A stretch of DNA of 64,000 nt, from contig NZ_CP017014.1 of assembly GCF_001767395.1 (NCBI RefSeq), positions 3,294,501-3,358,500 of the forward strand, written 5' to 3'. The stretch comes from Rhodococcus sp. WMMA185. GTDB lineage: Bacteria > Actinomycetota > Actinomycetes > Mycobacteriales > Mycobacteriaceae. Shown here in pieces: positions 51,586-62,051 of the stretch (within the stretch, counting starts at the first letter, position 1; each line of letters starts with the position of its first letter). The notes under the pieces were generated by a model. It ran no database searches, was not told where the DNA came from, and saw nothing but the letters and a program-made list of their open reading frames with translations. Made by a program: the position numbers and the translations under genes.

Positions 51586-52394
51586 CTACGCGCGCTGCGA
51601 CGAAATAGAGACGGTCTCACCGGTGAGGTAGGTGGTGTAGTCGCTGGCGAGCATCGCGATGGTCGCGGCGATCTCCCACACCTCGGCGGCTCGACCGAAC
51701 GCCTCCTGGGACGCCAGCGCATCGAGAAGTTCCTCACTGGTCACCTTCGCGAGAAACGCGTGCCGGGCAATCGATGGCGCGACGGCATTGATCCGCACGC
51801 CGTACTCGGCGGCCTCGATCGCGCTGCAGCGGGTCAACGCCATGACACCGGCCTTCGCCGCCGCGTAGTGCGCCTGCGAATGCTGGGCCCGCCAGCCGAG
51901 AACGGACGCGTTGTTCACCAGGACACCAGTGTGTGGAACGCCCTTGAAGTAGCGCAGCGCCGCGCGGGTGGCGCGGAACGTTCCGTTCAGCGTGATGTCG
52001 AGGACTCGATCCCACTCCTCGTCGGTCATGTCCACCAGAGGTGTCTCACCGCCCAGTCCGGCGTTGTTGATCAGCACGTCGATCCGGCCCAGGTCCTCGG
52101 CCGCGCCGGAGATCAGGGCGTCCACCTGTTCGGTGCTCGACACGTCGCATGCCCGCGACTCGACCACCTGCCCGGGGAACTCGGCAGCCAACTTCTCCCT
52201 GGTCTCGCCCAGCCTGCGCTCGTGCCAGTCCGACACCAGCACGTCGGCACCCTCGAGCAACGCCCTTCGCGCGGAGGCAAACCCGATTCCGGTTCCGGCA
52301 GCGGCGGTGACGACGACCTTCTTGCCTTTCAACAGGTCGTGCCCCTCCGTCTCGACGGGCGCGGTCGCAAGGGGTGAGCTCACAGTGGGTCTGT

Positions 52395-52398
<4 letters not shown>
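51586..52398 (-). CDS. ipdF: IpdF, SDR dehydrogenase of steroid ring degradation
   Basis: Short-chain dehydrogenase of 270 residues, orthologue of Rv3559c by context and sequence character: TAAAGTGIGFASARRAL, NNAGLGGETP, NNASVLGWRAQHSQAHYAAAKAG and IEAAEYGVRINAV. IpdF oxidises a hydroxylated HIP-CoA intermediate. I use GTG 52398, overlapping the fadE30 stop (GTGA). A much longer open frame upstream is antisense noise from fadE30. A second possible GTG is at 52383. Confidence 0.9.
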
Positions 52399-53642
<1,244 letters not shown>

Positions 53643-53658
53643 GTCTGTAAGATAACCT

Positions 53659-53672
53659 ACCAAGCACTTGCT
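53659..53672. promoter_or_regulatory. KstR2 operator between fadE30 and fadD3
   Basis: ACCAAGCACTTGCT matches the KstR2 consensus at every fixed base. It serves both divergent operons. The right half is the first member of a tandem repeat (next entry). Confidence 0.85.
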
Positions 53673-53717
53673 AGGTAGGGAGCCTTGCTAGTTAGGGAGC
53701 CTTGTTAGTTAGGGAGC
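53667..53717. repeat. Three tandem 17-base repeats in the fadD3 leader
   Basis: CTTGCTAGGTAGGGAGC, CTTGCTAGTTAGGGAGC and CTTGTTAGTTAGGGAGC follow one another without gaps. Each repeats the right KstR2 half-site CTTGnT and a Shine-Dalgarno-like AGGGAG; only the last copy is placed to serve fadD3 (GTG 53721). Confidence 0.85.
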
Positions 53718-53720
53718 GCA

Positions 53721-55289
53721 GTGATCGAATACCCGACAACCACCCCGTCCGCGCTGAAAAGGGCCGCCCGTAACTTCGGCGACCTCACCGCAGTGGCAGA
53801 TGGCGGTGTCGAATTGACCTTCACACAGCTACGCGATCGTGTCCGCGATTTCGCCGCAGCACTCTGTGCCCGCGGAGTGCAACCCGGCGAGCGCGTGGCC
53901 ATGTGGTCGCCGAACACCTATCACTGGGTGATCGCGGCACTGGGCACCCACTACGCCGGCGCCACGCTGGTGCCGATCAACACGCGCTACACCGCCACCG
54001 AGGCGCTCGACATCCTCGAGCGTTCCAAGGCATCCGTACTGGTAGTCGTGGACAAGTTCCTCGGCGCCGACCGCTACACGTCGCTGCGGGAGGCGTCGCC
54101 GACCCTCGACATCCCCACCGTCATCCGAATACCGATCGGCGGGAGCGAGATCGACGGGGACGAGCGCGACGGCGACACCCGATCCCCCAACGTGCTGGAC
54201 TTCGGCGACTTCCTCGGACTCGCCGGCGACGGCACTCGAGCCGAGGCGGATGCCCGCGCGGAATCCGTCTCCCCCGACGACGTCTCCGACGTGATGTTCA
54301 CGTCGGGCACCACGGGCAAGAGCAAGGGCGTCATGAGCGCGCATCGGCAGGCGGTGGGCGCCGCCGCAGTGTGGGTCGAGTGCGCGGAGGTCACATCACG
54401 GGACAACTACCTGATCGTCAACCCGTTCTTCCATACCTTCGGGTACAAGGCCGGCATCCTGGTCTGCCTGCTCAGCGGCGCGACCATCGTCCCCATGGCG
54501 GTGTTCGACGTGATCGAGGTGATGGCAACCGTGCAGGCGAAGCAGATCACCGTGCTGCCGGGCGCCCCGACGATCTTCCAGTGCATTCTCGATCACCCAG
54601 ACCGCGCGGACTACGAACTGTCGAGCCTGCGAATCGCCGTGACGGGGGCTGCCGCGGTTCCAGTGGTGCTTGTCGAACGCATGCAGTCCGAACTCAGTTT
54701 CGACGCCGTCCTCACCGCCTACGGTCAGACCGAGGCGGCGATGATCACGATGTGCCGCACGGACGACGATCCGGTAACCGTCTCCACCACATCGGGCCGC
54801 GCCGTCCCCGGTATGGAGGTGCGCATCGGCGATCAGGGCGAAATCCTCGTGCGTGGCGAGGGCGTGATGCTCGGGTACCTCGACGACCCGGAGACAACCG
54901 CCAAGACCATAGACCCGGACGGCTGGCTGCGCACCGGCGACGTGGGCACCCTCGACGACCGCGGCTATGTAGACATCACCGACCGCCTCAAGGACATGTA
55001 CATCTCGGGTGGCTTCAACGTCTATCCGACGGAGGTGGAGAACACCCTCGCCCGGCTCGAAGGCGTCGCCGAATCCGCGGTCATCGGAGTTCCCGACCAG
55101 CGCATGGGAGAGGTAGGGCGCGCCTTCGTCGTGCGCCGGTCCGATATCACCGAGGACGAGGTGATCGCTTACTGCCGGGAGCACTTGGCCAACTTCAAAG
55201 TCCCCCGCTCGGTGCGGTTCGTGGACTCCCTGCCCCGGAACCCTTCCGGGAAGGTAATGAAGAACATTCTGCGTGAGGAGAAGATATGA
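53721..55289 (+). CDS. fadD3: FadD3, HIP-CoA synthetase
   Basis: Acyl-CoA ligase of 522 residues that activates HIP, the C/D-ring propionate left after removal of rings A/B and side chain. The AMP-binding motif FTSGTTGKSKG (193-203) and the C-terminal NPSGKVMK Lys are present, with GWLRTGDVG. GTG start preceded by AGGGAG in the last tandem repeat. First of a forward operon; its stop overlaps the enoyl-CoA hydratase start. Confidence 0.92.
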   Translation: MIEYPTTTPSALKRAARNFGDLTAVADGGVELTFTQLRDRVRDFAAALCARGVQPGERVAMWSPNTYHWVIAALGTHYAGATLVPINTRYTATEALDILERSKASVLVVVDKFLGADRYTSLREASPTLDIPTVIRIPIGGSEIDGDERDGDTRSPNVLDFGDFLGLAGDGTRAEADARAESVSPDDVSDVMFTSGTTGKSKGVMSAHRQAVGAAAVWVECAEVTSRDNYLIVNPFFHTFGYKAGILVCLLSGATIVPMAVFDVIEVMATVQAKQITVLPGAPTIFQCILDHPDRADYELSSLRIAVTGAAAVPVVLVERMQSELSFDAVLTAYGQTEAAMITMCRTDDDPVTVSTTSGRAVPGMEVRIGDQGEILVRGEGVMLGYLDDPETTAKTIDPDGWLRTGDVGTLDDRGYVDITDRLKDMYISGGFNVYPTEVENTLARLEGVAESAVIGVPDQRMGEVGRAFVVRRSDITEDEVIAYCREHLANFKVPRSVRFVDSLPRNPSGKVMKNILREEKI

Positions 55290-56158
55290 CGGTCCCCGAT
55301 GAGGGTGACGTGGTCACCTACGAGGTGCGCGACGGCATCGCATTCGTGACGCTCAACCGCCCCGACTACCGAAACGCCCAGAACTCGGTGATGACCTACG
55401 CTCTGGACGCCGCATTCGAACGGGCCGTCGAGGACGACGGCGTGAAGGTAATCGTGCTCGCCGGCAACGGAAAACACTTCTGCGCGGGGCACGACATCGG
55501 TACCCCCGGGCGCGACCACCACGTCCACTACGACAACAAGGCCGTCATGTGGTGGGACCACGTCGACAAGCCGGGCGGCGATCAGCGATTTGCCCGCGAG
55601 ATGGAGGTCTACCTCGGGATGTGCCGGCGTTGGCGCGAGATCCCGAAGCCGACTATCGCGATGGTCCACGGCGCCTGCATCGCCGGCGGACTGATGCTGG
55701 CATGGGTTTGCGACCTGATCGTGGCGTCGGATGATGCGTTCTTCTCCGATCCAGTCGTACGTATGGGCATTCCCGGGGTCGAGTACTTCGCGCACCCGTG
55801 GATGTTGGGGCCGCGATTCGCGAAGGAAATCCTCTACACCGGTGACCGTTTCACCGCCCAGCGGGCCTACGAGGTGGGCATGGTCAACCGGGTTGTCCCT
55901 CGTGAGGATCTCGAGAAGGAAACCCTCGCCATTGCCGAGCGCATTTCGGCGATGCCACGGTTCGGACTGGCGCTGACCAAGAAGGCCGTCAATCAGTGCG
56001 AAGACCAGATGGGCATGCGGAACGGCATGGACTCCGTCTTCGGTCTGCATCACTTCGCGCACGCACACAACGCCGAGATCGACACCGATTCGCTCGGCGG
56101 CATGGACGCGAAGTCGATGGCTGCCAGCGCTCGCAACTCGAGCGAGGGGGCGAAGTAG
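55286..56158 (+). CDS. Enoyl-CoA hydratase family protein
   Basis: Crotonase of 290 residues with LNRPDYRNAQ, the first oxyanion segment HFCAGHDI and the second, HGACIAGGLMLAW. It is inserted between fadD3 and fadE31; in M. tuberculosis these two are adjacent. Its position gives a role in HIP breakdown, but the exact step is not known. A His-rich stretch (DHHVHYDNK) after the first motif is unusual. GTG of fadE31 follows the stop directly. Confidence 0.88.
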   Translation: MTVPDEGDVVTYEVRDGIAFVTLNRPDYRNAQNSVMTYALDAAFERAVEDDGVKVIVLAGNGKHFCAGHDIGTPGRDHHVHYDNKAVMWWDHVDKPGGDQRFAREMEVYLGMCRRWREIPKPTIAMVHGACIAGGLMLAWVCDLIVASDDAFFSDPVVRMGIPGVEYFAHPWMLGPRFAKEILYTGDRFTAQRAYEVGMVNRVVPREDLEKETLAIAERISAMPRFGLALTKKAVNQCEDQMGMRNGMDSVFGLHHFAHAHNAEIDTDSLGGMDAKSMAASARNSSEGAK

Positions 56159-57319
56159 GTGGACCTCGACTTCGACGATGCCACCCTCGCCTTCCGTGAC
56201 GAGGTCCGGACATTTCTGCGCGACAACGTTCCAGCACAACCATTGCCCTCGATGGACACGGCCGAGGGTTTCGAAGCGCACCGCGAGTGGGAGCGCACGC
56301 TCGCCGACGCCCGACTCTCGGTCGTGTCCTGGCCACGCGAACTCGGCGGCCGTGATGCGTCGCTGCTCGAATGGGTGGTCTTCGAGGAGGAGTACTACCG
56401 TTCCGGTGCGCCCGGACGTGTCAGCCAGAACGGCATCTTCCTGTTGGCACCCACGCTGTTCGAGCATGCCTGCGCCGAGCAGCTCGCCCGCATCATGCCG
56501 CGCATGGCTCGCGCCGACGACATCTGGGCGCAGGCGTGGTCCGAACCGGAGTCCGGCAGCGATCTCGCATCACTGAGATCGACCGCACGCCGCGTCGACG
56601 GAGGTTGGGTGCTCAGCGGGCAGAAGACCTGGAGTTCCCGGGCGAGCTTTGCCGATTGGGGCTTCGGCCTGTTCCGCTCCGACCCGGAAGCACAGCGGCA
56701 CAGGGGCATTACATACTTCATGTTCGACCTACGTTCACCGGGCGTGACCGTCCGGCCGATCGATCAACTCGACGGCGAGCCCGGATTCGCGGAGATCTTC
56801 CTCGAGGACGTGTTCGTCCCCGACGACCCCGCGGACCCCGGTGAGTCCGGGGTGATCGGCGGCGTGAACGAGGGATGGCGGGTCGCGATGAGTACGGCGT
56901 CCAACGAACGGGGCCTGTCGCTGCGCAGCCCGGGCCGGTTTCTCGCGACCACCGACCGGCTCGTCGAGCTGTTGAGGTCCAGCGGGCAGATGGATGACAC
57001 CGCCCTTCGCAGCAAGGTCGCCGACGCTTGGATCGGGGCCCGCGCCTATCAGCTCAGCACGTTCGGCACCGTCACCCGGCTCGCCGAAGGCGGGCAACTG
57101 GGCGCCGAGTCGTCGATCAACAAGGTGTTCTGGTCCGAGTGGGACATCGCCACCCACGAAACCGCGCTCGAGCTGCAGGGCGCCTCGGCCGAGCTCGCGG
57201 ACAACTGGATGGACGGCTACCTGTTCTCACTATCGGGACCGATCTACGCCGGCACCAACGAGATCCAGAAGAACGTGATCGCCGAGCGCCTGCTCGGACT
57301 ACCGAAGGGGGACCGGTGA
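56159..57319 (+). CDS. fadE31: FadE31, acyl-CoA dehydrogenase
   Basis: Acyl-CoA dehydrogenase of 386 residues with EEEYYRSGAP, AWSEPESGSDLA, SGQKTWSS and the C-terminal YAGTNEIQKNVIAERLLGLP. Starts at GTG directly after the hydratase stop. It is thought to form mixed tetramers with FadE32 or FadE33 and to act on short acyl-CoAs from the opened C/D rings. Overlaps fadE32 (GTGA). Confidence 0.9.
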   Translation: MDLDFDDATLAFRDEVRTFLRDNVPAQPLPSMDTAEGFEAHREWERTLADARLSVVSWPRELGGRDASLLEWVVFEEEYYRSGAPGRVSQNGIFLLAPTLFEHACAEQLARIMPRMARADDIWAQAWSEPESGSDLASLRSTARRVDGGWVLSGQKTWSSRASFADWGFGLFRSDPEAQRHRGITYFMFDLRSPGVTVRPIDQLDGEPGFAEIFLEDVFVPDDPADPGESGVIGGVNEGWRVAMSTASNERGLSLRSPGRFLATTDRLVELLRSSGQMDDTALRSKVADAWIGARAYQLSTFGTVTRLAEGGQLGAESSINKVFWSEWDIATHETALELQGASAELADNWMDGYLFSLSGPIYAGTNEIQKNVIAERLLGLPKGDR

Positions 57320-58284
57320 GGTTCGCACTCGATGCCTCTCACACCGACTTCGCGTCCAGCATCGACGCGCTGCTGACGAAGGCCGACATGCCGACGGTGA
57401 TCCGCGCATGGAGCACCGGCGACACCGAACCTGGCCTCGAACTGTGGGGGCGCCTCGCCGAGACCGGCGTCAACGCACTGCTGGTCCCTGAGGAACACGA
57501 TGGACTCGGTGCCGATCCCGTCGATCTGGTGGTCGCGGTCGAACAGCTCGGACGTCACGCCGTCCCGGGCCCTGTGGCCGAGACGATCGCCGTCGCCCCC
57601 GCCCTACTCGCACAGGTGGCGCCTGAGAAATTGCCGGAGTTGGCATCCGGATCGCTGGCCACCGTGGCGGCGCCGCCACACGTGCCGTTCGCCGTCGATG
57701 CCGACGCCGCCGATCTCGCCCTGCTGGTCGACGGCTCGACCATCCACCTGGGCGAATCGGGTTCGGCTCTCGCGTCGGTGGACCGGTCTCGGCGACTGTT
57801 CTCGCTCACCGGATCGGAGGCGCTCGGCGAGGGCGACTCCGCTCCCGCATTCGACCTGGGCGCCCTCGCGACCGCAGCCCAGCTGCAGGGGCTCGGGGAG
57901 ACATTGCTCGAGGTCACTACCGACTACGCGAAGCAGCGCAAGCAGTTCGGCAAGGTCATCGGAGGGTTCCAGGCCATCAAGCATCACCTGGCGGAGGTCG
58001 CCGTCGGGCTGGAGATGTCGAGGCCGCTGCTCTACGGCGCCGCACTGTCAGTCCGCGACGGTTCAGCGGCTACGACGCGCGATGTTTCGGCCGCCAAGGC
58101 GGCGTGCGGGGACGCAGCCTATCGAGCCGCCCGCGTCGCGCTGCAGGTGCACGGCGCCATCGGGTACACCCAGGAACATGACCTGTCGTTGTGGCTCGTG
58201 AAGGTTCGAGCGCTCGTGACGGCATGGGGCACACCTGCATTCCATCGGGCACGTGTGGTCGACTCGCTGGTGAGTGCGTCATGA
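57316..58284 (+). CDS. fadE32: FadE32, acyl-CoA dehydrogenase subunit
   Basis: Acyl-CoA dehydrogenase of 322 residues, shorter than FadE30/31 and without the usual C-terminal NEIQ segment, as in subunits of mixed ACAD tetramers. YAKQRKQFGKVIGGFQAIKH and VHGAIGYTQEHDL are conserved. GTG start overlapping fadE31. Likely partner of FadE31; stop overlaps fadE33. Confidence 0.9.
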   Translation: MRFALDASHTDFASSIDALLTKADMPTVIRAWSTGDTEPGLELWGRLAETGVNALLVPEEHDGLGADPVDLVVAVEQLGRHAVPGPVAETIAVAPALLAQVAPEKLPELASGSLATVAAPPHVPFAVDADAADLALLVDGSTIHLGESGSALASVDRSRRLFSLTGSEALGEGDSAPAFDLGALATAAQLQGLGETLLEVTTDYAKQRKQFGKVIGGFQAIKHHLAEVAVGLEMSRPLLYGAALSVRDGSAATTRDVSAAKAACGDAAYRAARVALQVHGAIGYTQEHDLSLWLVKVRALVTAWGTPAFHRARVVDSLVSAS

Positions 58285-59330
58285 CGTTCGACAACGAAGA
58301 GCGAGCGGCTCTCAGGTCCTCGGTCCGGGACCTGTTGTCCAAGCGTTCGGACTCTGGCGCCGTCCGACGGGCGATGACCACCGAGCACGGCTACGACGAG
58401 GCGCTGTGGGGCACGCTGTGCGAGCAGATCGGCGTCGCCGCGCTCGCGATCCCGGAGAAGTACGACGGGGTCGGCGCGTCGCTGCTGGAAACGCATGTGG
58501 TGCAGGAAGAACTGGGCAGAACACTGACGCCGTCGCCGATGCTCGGCAGCGCCGTTCTCGCCGCCCAAGCGCTCGTGCTGTCGGGTGACGACGAAGCCTG
58601 CGCTCGTCTGCTGCCCGGCGTAGCGGCCGGCTCGGTGGCCGCGCTGTGCTGGGCGGAGCCTGCGGGCTGGAGCGGTTTCGGCGTGTCGGCTGCGGACGGC
58701 ACGCTGTCAGGGACAGCGTCGTACGTTCTGGGCGGCGACGTCGCGGACGTGCTGTTGGTACTGACCTCCGAGGGTCTGTTCGAGGTCGATCCGGCCGCCG
58801 AGGGCGTGAGCCGGCGCCGCGTTCCCACGATGGACCCGACGCGGGCGCTGTCCGAGGTGCGCTTCGACAATGCCTCGGCGCGCAAGCTCGCCTCCCCCAC
58901 CGACCTCGTCGAACGACTACGCGCGGTGGCACTGATCGCGCTGTCAGCGGAACAGGTCGGTGCGGCGTCCGCTGCGCTCGAACAAACGGTGGAGTACGCG
59001 AAGTCCCGCAAGCAGTTCGGTCGGGCAATCGGATCCTTCCAGGCCATCAAACACCGCATGGCCGACATGTACGCGCTGGTGGAGACGGCTCGATCGATGT
59101 CGTACGCCGCGGCGCTGTCAGGAACGCACGAGGACGCCGTCATCGCGAAGGTGTACTGCTCGGAGGCGTTCGAGACAGTCGCGGCCGAAGCCATCCAGCT
59201 TCACGGCGGCATCGCCATCACCTGGGAGCACGACGCGCAGCTCTACTTCAAGCGGGCCCACAGCACCGCGCAGTTGTTCGGGCAGCCGAGGGAATTTCTG
59301 CCGAGGCTGGCCGAGCTCGCGGGACTGTGA
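58281..59330 (+). CDS. fadE33: FadE33, acyl-CoA dehydrogenase subunit
   Basis: Acyl-CoA dehydrogenase of 349 residues paralogous to FadE32: YAKSRKQFGRAIGSFQAIKH and LHGGIAITWEHDAQLYFKRA. Overlaps fadE32 at its start (ATGA). Last gene of the fadD3 operon, followed by a tandem 15-base repeat. Confidence 0.9.
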   Translation: MTFDNEERAALRSSVRDLLSKRSDSGAVRRAMTTEHGYDEALWGTLCEQIGVAALAIPEKYDGVGASLLETHVVQEELGRTLTPSPMLGSAVLAAQALVLSGDDEACARLLPGVAAGSVAALCWAEPAGWSGFGVSAADGTLSGTASYVLGGDVADVLLVLTSEGLFEVDPAAEGVSRRRVPTMDPTRALSEVRFDNASARKLASPTDLVERLRAVALIALSAEQVGAASAALEQTVEYAKSRKQFGRAIGSFQAIKHRMADMYALVETARSMSYAAALSGTHEDAVIAKVYCSEAFETVAAEAIQLHGGIAITWEHDAQLYFKRAHSTAQLFGQPREFLPRLAELAGL

Positions 59331-59351
59331 TCACACCGCTTTCCTCACAGA

Positions 59352-59408
59352 CTGGCTTCAATTGGCCTGGCTTCAATTGGCCTGGCTTCAATTGGCCTGG
59401 CTTCAATT
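59352..59408. repeat. 15-base tandem repeat after fadE33
   Basis: CTGGCTTCAATTGGC occurs three times in a row, followed by a partial fourth copy (CTGGCTTCAATT). It lies between fadE33 and the convergent lipoprotein gene; the last copy holds that gene's stop codon. Confidence 0.9.
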
Positions 59409-60092
59409 CGCGATGTCGACCACTACCCGGGTAGGACCGCTGAGCGTGAAGACGGTGAATGGGCGCTGAGAACGCGTAGTCCCGATGAACGACTGCATAT
59501 CACCCTCGGACCAACTGGCCCCTTCCTTGACTTCGGTCACGACGCCCCCAGCGCCCGAGACCGGGGGAAATGACCTGACCCCAGAGTCGTCGGAGGGAAA
59601 CGTGATTTGGTTGATATAGATCTGGATGATCCCCTCTCCCGCCACGGAGATGGGCTCGAGGCTGTTGTCCTGAACGGCGCTGTCGACGTAGCGGGCACGC
59701 CAACCAGGTGTTCCGGGACCGGTGAACTCGTAGACCACCCGATCGAAGCCCGGATGCTTGCCGACCCGTATGTCGGTCAACGTCAGATCTGCCGACGTCG
59801 AGGCAGGCGACGACTGTGGGCCTGTGCCGGTAGGGAGTGTCGAGTTCGAATCCGATCCTTGTTCACCTACGCCCTCGGAAGTCGATTCGGTCGATACGCG
59901 AGCGGGGGCGGACTCCGATGCTGCGGCCGATGTGGCCATCGCACCGTCGGTGGCTCCGGCCGTGGTCACGGCGGCTGACGTCGTCGTGGTGCTCTCTGCT
60001 GCGTCCGCGTCAACACCCCCACATCCTGTGGCAGTGAATACGACTGTTGCGCAGGTCAGTCCGGCGGCAATCGTGCTGAGTCGGGTTTGCAA
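59403..60092 (-). CDS. Lipoprotein with AMIN-like domain
   Basis: Lipoprotein of 229 residues. The signal ends in a lipobox-like TATGC (Cys near residue 24), followed by a Ser/Thr/Ala-rich linker (to about 95) and a C-terminal beta domain with VGKHPGFDRVVYEFTG and GPTRVVVDIAN, typical of AMIN-like domains. I choose TTG 60092: GGAAGG precedes it by six bases, whereas TTG 60098 touches that site. The linker fits a cell-wall location. Role unknown. Confidence 0.78.
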   Translation of the reverse strand: MQTRLSTIAAGLTCATVVFTATGCGGVDADAAESTTTTSAAVTTAGATDGAMATSAAASESAPARVSTESTSEGVGEQGSDSNSTLPTGTGPQSSPASTSADLTLTDIRVGKHPGFDRVVYEFTGPGTPGWRARYVDSAVQDNSLEPISVAGEGIIQIYINQITFPSDDSGVRSFPPVSGAGGVVTEVKEGASWSEGDMQSFIGTTRSQRPFTVFTLSGPTRVVVDIAN

Positions 60093-60356
60093 GGGCAACC
60101 TTCCGTAGTAGGAATTGTCGTAGCGCGACCAGCGCGCACGACACCAGTAGAACGTCGATCAACCAAACAGGAGATCGGCTTCACACGTTCGTTGTGGGCC
60201 GGATCGGGGAGGCTTGTTGCAGAATTCACTCCGCAAAGGGATCGCCGGGCGACCTCTCGTATCGAGTTGATCGGGCATTTTTTGCATGCGCGACCGGCAC
60301 CAAGATCGACCCCTCCCACTCTCCGTAACGAAACGGACCAGTCGGACAACTATCTC

Positions 60357-60919
60357 ATGACCCAATCGCATAGAACGAATCGGAGTATGGCCGTGAAATT
60401 GTCGTATGCTGTTGGTGCAACGCTCATCTCGATGATGGCATTGCTGATGGCAGGGTGCGGTGGAGAGGGCGCGCCAAGTGAGCAAAGCCCTGAATCCACC
60501 CTGCACCTTCCATCCTCGACCGCCCCGGCTGCCACCAGCACGGCCGCCGGCGTTCCTGTTTCCCCCGTGAGGCCGGCCGATGACGGTCGCTCCGAAACAG
60601 CCGGTGAACTTACTCTTAGGTTGCAGACTGCCTCTCCCCCGGACGATCCCGAAAACCTCGAGGGCAAGTGCAGTGACCCGCAGTGGCGAAACGCCCAAGG
60701 CGCGGAAGGCGACCGCCGTTGCGGGGCCCCAACCCCTTCACAGCACCACCGTTCGTTCCCGCCCCGGACGATCCCGAAAACCTCGAAAGCAAATGCAGTG
60801 ACCCGCAGTGGCGAAACGCCCAAGGCGCGGAAGGCGACCGCCGTTGCGGGGCCCCCAACCCCTTCACAGCACCACCGTTTGTTCCCGCTCCTGCCGAAAC
60901 AGATAGTCCCCAGTCCTGA
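60357..60919 (+). pseudogene. Repeat-containing lipoprotein gene with a frameshift
   Basis: The gene encodes a lipoprotein signal (SMMALLMAGCGGEG, Cys near residue 34) and two nearly identical tandem units of about 125 bases that code for DDPENLEGKCSDPQWRNAQ, then GAEGDRRCGAP and NPFTAPPFVPAP. In the first unit the C run is four (60727-60730); in the second it is five (60852-60856). One more C in the first unit would restore a 187-residue protein ending PAETDSPQS. Without it the frame runs into noise. Two Cys per unit suggest disulfides. Start at 60387 is also possible. A sequencing error must be excluded. Confidence 0.7.
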
Positions 60920-61160
60920 TAACCGAGTGGACCGCCCGCCATCCTGTCGAAGGCGTCGGCGGCGAGTTCAACGTCGACAACTGCGCCAAGGCCCTCCCGA
61001 TAGCCAAGGAAGAAAAAGCATCATCTCGCACGCCCGATCAGCTTCGGGAACAAGGCAACGGAACCGACAACTAGGCGGCCCGCAAGGGCTGGTCCGGCGT
61101 GACCTGCGATTGGGTCACGAGTGTGTCGTGATCGACAATTCGCACTAACTCAGATCTCTT
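60920..61160. other. Gap with a possible coding remnant
   Basis: From about 60907 to 61074 one forward frame stays open and reads protein-like (GEFNVDNCAKALPIAKEEK) but has no start codon. It may be the remains of a second small exported protein. No other feature is visible. Confidence 0.3.
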
Positions 61161-61985
61161 TCATACGGCACGCTGCAGTATCAATGATTCGAGAAAGCTC
61201 GCGACTCCGTCTTCGTCATTGCTGGGCAGGACGCGGTCGGCCAAGGCCAGAATGTCATCGATCGCGTTGGACGGGCACAGCGCCGTCCCCGCCCACTTCA
61301 GCATCTGGACGTCGTTGGTCGCATCACCGACCACAGCGACCTCGGACGAGCTGATCCCCTCGGCCGCGCACAGCTCGGCGAGGGCGCTGGCCTTCGACAC
61401 CCCTGACGCAGACATCTCGACGTATGGCGCACCGGAGTGGGTCAGTTCCATACCCTCCACGCCGGCTGCCACCGTGGTCCGATACAGCTCGGCACCGGAG
61501 ACGTCCGGATGCCTCGCGACGATCTTGACCATCGGCTCGTCCGGCAGCGGCAGCAGTTCGGACAGTGCCATCTCGTGCGGGTGCCGTTGGTGGTCGGTGA
61601 ATTCGCACAATGCCGCGTAGGCCGGTTCGGCGACGAACCCGGTGGGGCCGACGTTCGCGAACGCCACCCCTGGCATCACCGCGCGCACGCGGTTCATCGC
61701 CGCCGCCGCCGACTCCATCGCGATCGTGGTCGTCGCGGTGATCTTCGGGGATCCGTCGGTGAGGTCGAGGATCACGGCGCCGTTCGCGCAGATCGCCTTG
61801 CCGCGAAACCCGCATGACTGCGCCAACTCGTGCACCGAGTGACGGGCACGGGCCGTCGCCCACACGATCTCGACGCCCGCCCGCCGAGCCTCCTCCATCG
61901 CCCGCGCAGTGCGGGGAGAGATCGTGCGGTCCGAGCGCAACAGGGTGCCGTCGAGGTCGGTAGCCACCAGCCGAGTTCGAGTCAC
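61161..61985 (-). CDS. HAD-IIB (Cof-type) phosphatase
   Basis: Haloacid-dehalogenase-like phosphatase of 274 residues. Motif I VATDLDGTLL has Asp10 as nucleophile and Asp12 as acid/base, motif II is in VWATARARH, and motif IV is GDATNDVQML. The cap domain lies between (about 90-190). Cof-type enzymes dephosphorylate sugar phosphates or nucleotides. I start at GTG 61985 just before motif I; a longer frame overlaps the divergent gene. Confidence 0.87.
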   Translation of the reverse strand: MTRTRLVATDLDGTLLRSDRTISPRTARAMEEARRAGVEIVWATARARHSVHELAQSCGFRGKAICANGAVILDLTDGSPKITATTTIAMESAAAAMNRVRAVMPGVAFANVGPTGFVAEPAYAALCEFTDHQRHPHEMALSELLPLPDEPMVKIVARHPDVSGAELYRTTVAAGVEGMELTHSGAPYVEMSASGVSKASALAELCAAEGISSSEVAVVGDATNDVQMLKWAGTALCPSNAIDDILALADRVLPSNDEDGVASFLESLILQRAV

Positions 61986-62051
61986 CCCGGCATAATGCCA
62001 GGCTCGTCGTATCCGCGCGCGGCCAAATGAAGTATCGATAACCTGGATCAC

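Noticed and set aside
55169..56467. Open frame of 432 codons opposite fadD3/hydratase/fadE31
   Set aside because: It spans three well-supported genes on the other strand and has no recognisable protein character.
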